Below are positions 57,509 through 64,000 of a stretch of 64,000 nt of DNA, one piece after another. The notes under the pieces are model-generated. The model ran no database searches and was not told the DNA's origin. It saw only the letters and a list, made by a program, of their open reading frames with translations. Positions within the stretch are counted from its first letter, which is position 1. Each line of letters opens with the position of its first letter. A program made the position numbers and the translations under genes. The DNA is from Apodospora peruviana. Taxonomy: Eukaryota > Ascomycota > Sordariomycetes > Sordariales > Lasiosphaeriaceae. The stretch spans positions 62,001 through 126,000 of the forward strand of contig JAUEDM010000009.1 of the NCBI GenBank assembly GCA_033439685.1. Direction: 5' to 3'.

Positions 57509-59263
57509 ATGGCCCTCGCATTTGTCCACTTGGTTGGCCTGCTGGCCTTTACCTGGGTCATCTTCATAACTCGCTATGTTTGGTGCAGATTCTTCTCCTA
57601 CCAAGGCATCCCAACCAGCATCCCATGGATTGGAGCACCAGACGGAAGCCCATTTTCCAGGGCCAAATCAGCCCTCAAGAGTTTCTTCGGGCTGCGAGAG
57701 ATGCTGCTCAACGGATATCGAGAGGTAATATTGACGCTAACTGTGTTTACACCAGATCAATCTCGCTAACAATGCGGTGGTCTTTCATAGTACTCCAAGC
57801 GCGACAAGGTTTTCATCCTGCCAAATATCGTCAACGGGCACGAAGTGATCATTCCCACTCATTACATGAACTGGCTTCTGGAACAACCAGACACGGTGCT
57901 CAGTCAATTTGAAACCAATCGTCAATTCATGTGCGGAGACTACACAATGTTGCAGCACGACATGATCAGGAAAGACAAGTGGTCTCGGCTTTCGGACATA
58001 GTCAAGCGGGAGATGACGCGCGACATCGACGACTATGTCGATGACATAGTTGACGAGGTGCAAGATTCCCTCAAGAGCCTGTGGGGCAGCAACACAGAGG
58101 AATGGCACGAGATCAATGTGTACGACGTCATGTCCGAAGTCGTCGCGCGGGTTGTCAATCGTGTATTTGTCGGTCTTCCCTTGTGCCGGAACCCAGGATA
58201 CGTGCAGGCTTCCATGGGTTTCTCCAAGTACATCCTGCTCTGGGCCATGGGCATCGAGATGCTTCCACGCTTGCTCAAGCCCCTGGTCGCCCCCATCTTG
58301 ACAGCGTACGACTACATGGTACATTACAAGCGCATGAGTGGGTTCGTTACCCCCTTGTTCCGGGACCGCGTTTCTCGCCACTTCAAGGAACCCACAGCAG
58401 CAGCAAAACAGCCAAATGACTACATCCAATGGGTTGTGCGAGATCTGGTGAAACGTGGTCTGAACCCACAGGATGACGACCCCGACGACATGGTCTCCAA
58501 ACAGCTTGCCATCACCTCGTTCACTGCCATCCAGTCAAGCGCCATCACCATCACAAATGCCCTCGTCGACATTTCTGCCACTCCCCCGAGCATCGAGGTC
58601 CAGGAGAGCTTGCGCGCCGAGTTGTTGAGCATCCCTGCCAAGAACAAAAGCTGGACTCGTGCCTCGCTATCCAAGTTGCCCAAACTGGACAGTGTCTTGA
58701 CCGAGACTCTGCGCCTTTGGGGAATTCTGACGCATGGCGTCACCAAGGCCGTCGTCGCACCCGAGGGGGTGACCCTGCCATCGGGTGAGCACATTCCTTG
58801 CGGCGCGAAAGTGGGCATCGCGAGTTACGGACCCCATCTCGACGAGGAGATATACGGCCAGGAGACCAGTCCTTTTGTGTTTGATGCCTTTCGGTTCACT
58901 CGCAACTGTCACAAGAAGAAGGGCGCACCTCCGGGACTGAGCTTCATCACGACCGGGGAGTATTACATGGGATTCAGTCATGGACGATTTGCTTGGTATG
59001 CTCATGATCTTTCCATTTTACTTGCATCCTTCCTATAAATGACGAGCTGACATAAAACACAAAACAGTCCTGGCCGCTTCTTTGCCAATTCGTTGCTCAA
59101 GATTCTCCTGGCGCACATCACTCTGATGTACGACCTGGAGCCGATTGAGGATCGTCCTGCGAATCCCTGGCTGAACAATACCATTGGCCCACCTATCGGG
59201 ACCAAAATCAGGGTGCGCAGGCGTAAGGTAGATGCTGATACATTTCAGCCTTTGACCCTTTGA
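57509..59263 (+). CDS. Cytochrome P450 monooxygenase (ent-kaurene-oxidase/CYP68-like haem loop)
   Basis: Three exons (57509-57724, 57791-58995, 59068-59263) give 538 residues in phase. MALAFVHLVGLLAFTWVIFI is the membrane anchor. The I-helix region is ITSFTAIQSSAIT, the ExxR motif is ETLR in LTETLRLWG, and the haem loop FSHGRFACPGRFFA is formed across the last intron. The SHGR.ACPGRFFA form is typical of fungal P450s related to gibberellin and other terpenoid oxidases. The usual acidic-threonine pair of the I-helix is not evident (FTAIQSSAI), as in several members of that clan. Its neighbours are an SDR, an HHE protein and a PDR pump, so it may belong to a second small gene set distinct from the PKS cluster. 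Confidence 0.9.
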
Positions 59264-59611
59264 TGCTAAGATTTCAGGTTGATGAATCAGGACAGGAATT
59301 CAGTTCTGTGGATGTCTTAGATTGTGAATGAGGATGACGAGCTCTTCATATCGCGCACCTAACAACGGTGAACTTGAAATTAAAAAATCTCTTGATCTTC
59401 TGGCTTCATTAATTACTGATAATATAACCGTGTCGACTGTGATACTGCTGAATTTTCATTTTCGTTGTTATTATTCTTCCTATTTCCAACGTCTCCTGCA
59501 GTCCATATATCACCAACACGAAACAAAACATATAAATGGCTGGGAGAACTTGATTACGGATGGAGAAATAAGCTTAAATACTCGGACATCTAAAATAAGC
59601 CGGATTCCCCA

Positions 59612-60617
59612 CTACCACCATTTGTGTTCCATCCTATCCAAAGCCATCCCTGCAGAGATCACGATCAAAAGTACAAATAAAAGCAGAACAGTGAGTACGC
59701 CGAACGGAGACCGCGTCACCCGCGGATTGGATGCGACGGTTAGACGAGTCTCACCTTCAGGTGTGCTTTCCCCGGCAAATTTGAAGAACTCGGTCTCATG
59801 TATCTGGCCATAGAAGTCACTCGGGCAGAACCTCCATGCTCCGGCGTGCCTCCTTGACACAAGGTGGTCGACAAGGGATGGTGCCCAAGAGAACGGAAGC
59901 TCTGGGAACTGTATGTGCAAGCCATCGACAGTAAAGCTATGGTCCTGGCAGCCCAAAACGAGCGGGCCAATCCTATTATAAGTCAGAAATGACTCTCACA
60001 CGTTATTGTGCAATCAAGACTCACTGATATGGATCCGTAGTCCCTTCAGCCTCGTCATGCAACGCCTTATAGCAAACAGTCATTATCCCATCTCCAACCT
60101 GCCTCCCGATTCTGCGCAAGCTGGGAATCTCGTCCTTCAAGTGGGCTTCAAGCGGTCCAGAAAGTTCATCGATATGCCCTCTCAGCAACGAGGCATCAAA
60201 TCGCTCCTCGCCAGACTGGATGTCCTGGATATACTGGCGTAGGGAGAGCGTCTGCGAATCAAACGCCCGGTGCTGGTCCACGTTCTCGGCCATCAGCCCG
60301 GGCACTTGTGCCTGAGCCTCCAGCATGGGGAAGAAGACGAGTTCCTCGGATTGATGATGGTTTTCCAGGAATGCTATAGCAAAAGTCGCGAACTGCATGA
60401 GATCGGAGACATCTTTTGCGTTGGAAGGGTCGACGTTAGGTGCCTGGGTGTAGATGGCGTTGAAAGCTCGAAAAATGGTATTATGCGTCAAAGCCATCAG
60501 CCGGGCCACCCGGAGTGCACCGCCGTCTGTAGAGGTGGCATTGTCAGACTGAGAAGTTGTTGTCGTGATGAGATTGAAGGGCTTCTGAGGCCATCCTGAC
60601 CTGAAAGACATGGACAT
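59612..60617 (-). CDS. Hemerythrin-like (HHE) protein with C-terminal membrane segment
   Basis: Two exons (60025-60617, 59612-59972) give 317 residues from the ATG at 60617. Residues about 50-190 hold an HHE cation-binding fold: ALTHNTIFRAFNAIY, IAFLENHHQSEELVFFPMLE, AENVDQHRAFDSQ and LRGHIDELSGPLEAHLKDEI, with histidines and glutamates spaced as metal ligands. The C-terminal part (FSWAPSLVDHLVSRRHAGAW) ends in a membrane anchor (GVLTVLLLFVLLIVISAG). Fungal members are annotated as hemerythrin-domain proteins of unknown role, presumably binding iron or oxygen. It is convergent with the P450. The longer frame to 60665 lacks an ATG. Confidence 0.82.
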
Positions 60618-61725
60618 CTTGTCGGGATTTGCATCCCAAGTGTTTTCCAATTTCTTGGGAATCAAAATGTGAGATGGGAGATGACACAGGTAGCTTGGCC
60701 TTCAGAGCGGACACTTTCTCCCACTCTTACAAACTCGGGCCTCGGTGCAGTGAACCAACCTGTGTGATACAAACCTCGGACACGGCATTCATCTGGTGCG
60801 GTAGGGCGGGCGCGGAGTAACCAGACTGTCGAGGGACCATCGTGAAAGCCACAGCTGCTGCACCCGTACCTTCACCGACAATGCAATGCAACCTAAATAC
60901 CAATAAAACATGCGTGAGTGTTAGGCAAATTCCAAGCTATCGGACCGGAATTCTCATCCAATCAAGCCATCATACTGCCATGTAAGCGCGATGGGAAAAG
61001 CCACAGAAAAGTCTGCACAGATCGAGGCAGCTTGGCATGTAATCCGTTAATCCGATGAGTTGCCTGCCAGACGGCCCGAACCATATCAGCAGGTAGCCCG
61101 GAGAGGCATACACGTGTCACATGGTCAAGAGCTTCAGCATGCATGGTGGCGGCGGAAGGATCCCCCGCACGCAAGCGAGCCGGTACAAAGACTATCTAAG
61201 AGACTAAACGGGCGAGCATCTGTGTTTTAGATGTTTATTAAGGAGATAGGTAGGTAGGATTTCACCACACTTCTCAACGTCGAGTCGGGTTGATTGCTCC
61301 TATCATCACGTTGTATTTTATTCCAATGAACTGCATGCTTGCGGCGTTCAGCAACCTCCCACGTTCATATCTAAACATATTGCGGGGTTTGTCGCTTCCA
61401 GAAGTTCCAGGATGCAACACTAAGGGTGGCTGATTTTTGGGGATAGTTTCTGAATCGTAGGACCAGCATGTTTGCCGGGCAACATCCCGCGTGCTTACAA
61501 TCATGGTGGTAGGATCTAATCCTCCCGCACTTTGATGCCAGTTTAGTTAGATACCGAGAATAGTGTCTTGGAGAACTTTTGGTCGCCGACGTTCGCGGCC
61601 AGCATATCGTCGGGTATCTGGCTACTCCCCTCTGGTTTCTGGCTCGTCTTCCACTTTCAAGTTCTGCTAACTCTCCTCGCCCTTGACCACACCTTGCTTG
61701 CCAGGCTCACCCGGCAGTACCAACA
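60618..61725. other. Intergenic region before the PDR transporter
   Basis: Divergent promoters of the HHE gene and the ABC transporter are expected here. Only short motif-free frames are seen. Confidence 0.4.
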
Positions 61726-64000
61726 ATGATGGACGATGGGGGTCACACTGCTGCTAAGGGGGGATGCGCCACGCGGCCACAGCGTTCTCTCATTGTTGAA
61801 GAGCTGTCGGCGAGCAGCTCGGTCGGCGGCGGCGGCGGCGATGGTGAAGAAGATATTGAAGATCCATTTTCTGATACAGTCCGCAACCCTCAGCTCGACC
61901 CTCACAATGTATCCAACTTCAGCGTCAGGGCATGGCTTTCAAATTCAGCTCGTTTCATGAAAAGCCGGGGCCAAGGTGATGATCGGAAATTCGGAATCTG
62001 CTTCCGAAACCTTTCTGTCTTGGGGTATGCAACACCGACGACCGATTACCAAAAGACTGTGACAAGTGCCGTCTGGGCGGCAACCCTTGGCTCTCTTCGT
62101 CGAGTTGTTTCCCGGTCAGAGTCCCGCACGGTACCGATTCTTCACCAATTCAGCGGTATTGTTCGGGCAGGCGAGATGCTGCTTGTCCTCGGTCGCCCTG
62201 GGAGCGGATGTTCAACTCTCCTCAAGACAGTTGCCGGCGAGACGCACGGCCTCTTCATCGATGATGACTCTCACTTGAACTACCAAGGACTCTCGCTGCA
62301 TGATATGCAGCGCCGGTTCAGGGGAGAAGTCATCTACATGGCCGAGCAGGATGTCCATTTTCCTCAGCTGACGGTCGATGAGACGTTGAGCTTTGCAGCA
62401 CAGGCGCGTCCGCCTCCCCAAGACATCTTCCACGATGTCAATGGGAAGGTTATTTCTGCGCGACTGAGAGATGTCGCGGTAGCTGCCTTTGGTCTGGCCG
62501 AAGTCAGGACCACCGCTGTCGGGAGCGACTTGGTCAAGGGTGTGTCTGGTGGTGAGCGCAAACGTGTTAGTATTGCCGAGGTTTTCCTGAGTGGAAGTTC
62601 CTTGCAGTGTTGGGATAACAGCACCCGCGGCCTTGACAGTGCCAACGCCATCGAGTTCTGCAACATGTTAAGAGTCCAGAGTACAACCTCCCGGACGACG
62701 GCATGTGTGGCGTTGTATCAGGCGCCCCAGGCGGCATATGAGGTGAGCATCCTTTGTGATGAAACTGGGGAGAAAAGTGCTGATTGTCCTGGAAGATGTT
62801 TGACAAAGTGACGGTACTTTACGATGGTCGGCAAATCTACTTCGGTTCTTGCAAGTCGGCAGCCGCCTACTTTGAGCATTTGGGGTTTGAGCGAGCACCA
62901 CGACAAACAACTGCAGACTTCCTGACGAGCCTCACAAGCTCTGAGCGGCGAGTGCAGGCTGGATGTGAGAGATCCGTTCCTCGAACGCCTGACGACTTCG
63001 TTGCGCGCTGGAAACGAAGTAGCGCCTATCAGAGTATGGTTGATGATATATCAACTTTTGATCTCACCTTCCCGCTTGGGGGCTCTGTTCAAAGAGAAAA
63101 GATGCAGTCAACACAACCGAGACAAGCCACAACACAGTAAGCCATCGTTGAACACAAAGTTGAGTTGCCCTCTTTGATCATGATAAGTAACGAGCATTCA
63201 ATTCTAGAAGCAACCGTTCTTCGCCATACACTTTATCATTTTCTCAACAAGTCAGCCTCTGCGTAGAACGGGGCTTCCAAAGACTCCGACACGACGCCAC
63301 CATCACCATCACCGGGGTCATTGTAAACTCAGTAATGGCCCTGGTCGTTGGCAGTGTGTTTTACAACCTCGATGAGTCAACAAACAGCTTCTACAGCCGC
63401 AGTGTCTTGATATTCTTTGCCATACTGCTCAACGCGTTTGCCAGTGCGATGGAGGTCGATTTGTCAAATTTTTCCCCAATACCACACCTATGACCGTGCT
63501 GACATCCCGTTGTTCAGATCCTCCTCCTCTACGGCCAGCGCCCAATTGTCGAGAAACAAGTCCGCTACGCCTTCTATCGCCCATCAGCCGAAGCCATGGC
63601 AGGTCTAATCTGCGACCTCCCCTACAAGATCGGTAACGCCGTCTTCTTCAACCTGGTGCTGTACTTCATGACAAACCTCCGCCGCGAACCCGCTGCGTTC
63701 TTCACGTTTTTGATCTTCACGTTTGTCACGACGCTGGTCATGTCCAATATGTACCGGACCTTTGGCGCGCTCAGTCGGACCCTCGCGCAAGCCTTGGTCC
63801 CGGCGGCTCTCATCGTCTTGGCACTGATCATGTACACCGGCTTTGTCATACCACCCACAAGCATGGTGCCATGGTTCAGATGGATTAACTATGTAAATCC
63901 CATTGCATACGCGTTTGAGAGCTTGATGATCAATGAGTTCTCGGACCGGATGTTTGGATGTGCGAATTTTGTGCCGAGTTGGCCGGGACATGATGGTAAA
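61726..64000 (+). CDS. PDR-type (ABCG) multidrug ABC transporter, 5' part, cut by window end
   Basis: Four exons within the window (61726-62742, 62796-63136, 63208-63454, 63518 to the end) give about 696 residues of a protein expected to exceed 1400. NBD1 comes first, as in PDR pumps: LVLGRPGSGCSTLLKTVAGE (Walker A with the PDR cysteine), IYMAEQDVHFPQLTVDETL, VSGGERKRVSIAEVFLS (signature) and CWDNSTRGLDSANA. Then MFDKVTVLYDGRQIYFG, QTTADFLTSLT, and the first membrane domain (LVVGSVFYNLDEST, AILLNAFASAMEI, LYGQRPIVEKQ, PTSMVPWFRWINYVNPIAYA). The frame is open at base 64000. It likely exports hydrophobic toxins or drugs from the plasma membrane. It is a different exporter class from the ABCB pump at 30-34 kb. 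Confidence 0.93.

Noticed and set aside
1..64000. NRPS modules or alanine racemase expected for a cyclosporin cluster
   Set aside because: No adenylation, condensation or racemase motifs were seen on either strand; the cluster link rests on the other genes.
1..64000. CRISPR arrays, bacterial operons, ribosome-binding sites
   Set aside because: The sequence is eukaryotic with spliceosomal introns; no regularly spaced repeats of that type were found.

Overview
The window looks like nuclear DNA of a filamentous ascomycete, most likely a hypocrealean mould. Genes carry many short GT-AG introns of about 45-85 bases, there is a fungal iterative highly reducing polyketide synthase, and the gaps hold decayed fungal transposons and relics of NACHT/WD40 NLR genes. 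All splice models were built by hand from reading frame, protein-family motifs and splice sites; phases close exactly unless stated.

Layout: 0.1-5.9 kb holds a VOC (glyoxalase-fold) gene and one poorly resolved multi-exon gene. 5.9-26.1 kb is the core of a biosynthetic cluster: a class IV (branched-chain type) aminotransferase, a cytochrome P450, a THEM6-like thioesterase, a 2559-residue KS-AT-DH-MT-ER-KR-ACP polyketide synthase, a cytochrome b5-fused FMN 2-hydroxyacid dehydrogenase and a stand-alone thioesterase. 26-28 kb carries transposon-derived repeats. 28.5-41 kb holds a cyclophilin, a full-length ABCB exporter, an F-box protein, a palindromic TIR element and a bZIP regulator whose basic region lies in a small first exon. 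42-50 kb has a large JmjC-like gene, a second set of the same repeats, two NLR relics in opposite orientations and a degenerate non-LTR retrotransposon. 52-64 kb has a secreted DUF4360 protein, a protein kinase gene with an apparent 1-base insertion, an NAD-dependent 3beta-HSD/Erg26-like SDR, a second P450, a hemerythrin-like (HHE) membrane protein and the first part of a PDR-type (ABCG) pump that runs off the right edge.

How the genes may work together (inference): the PKS makes a reduced, C-methylated acyl chain; the trans thioesterase releases it; the P450 hydroxylates it, plausibly at C2; the flavocytochrome oxidises the 2-hydroxy acid to a 2-oxo acid; and the aminotransferase converts this to an alpha-amino acid. 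That is a complete route from polyketide to a non-proteinogenic amino acid, like the butenyl-methyl-threonine (Bmt) residue of cyclosporins. A cyclophilin, an ABC exporter and a bZIP regulator nearby match the gene content I recall for the cyclosporin (sim) cluster. However, no NRPS or alanine racemase is in this window, so the peptide-assembling enzyme is elsewhere, lost, or the product is different.
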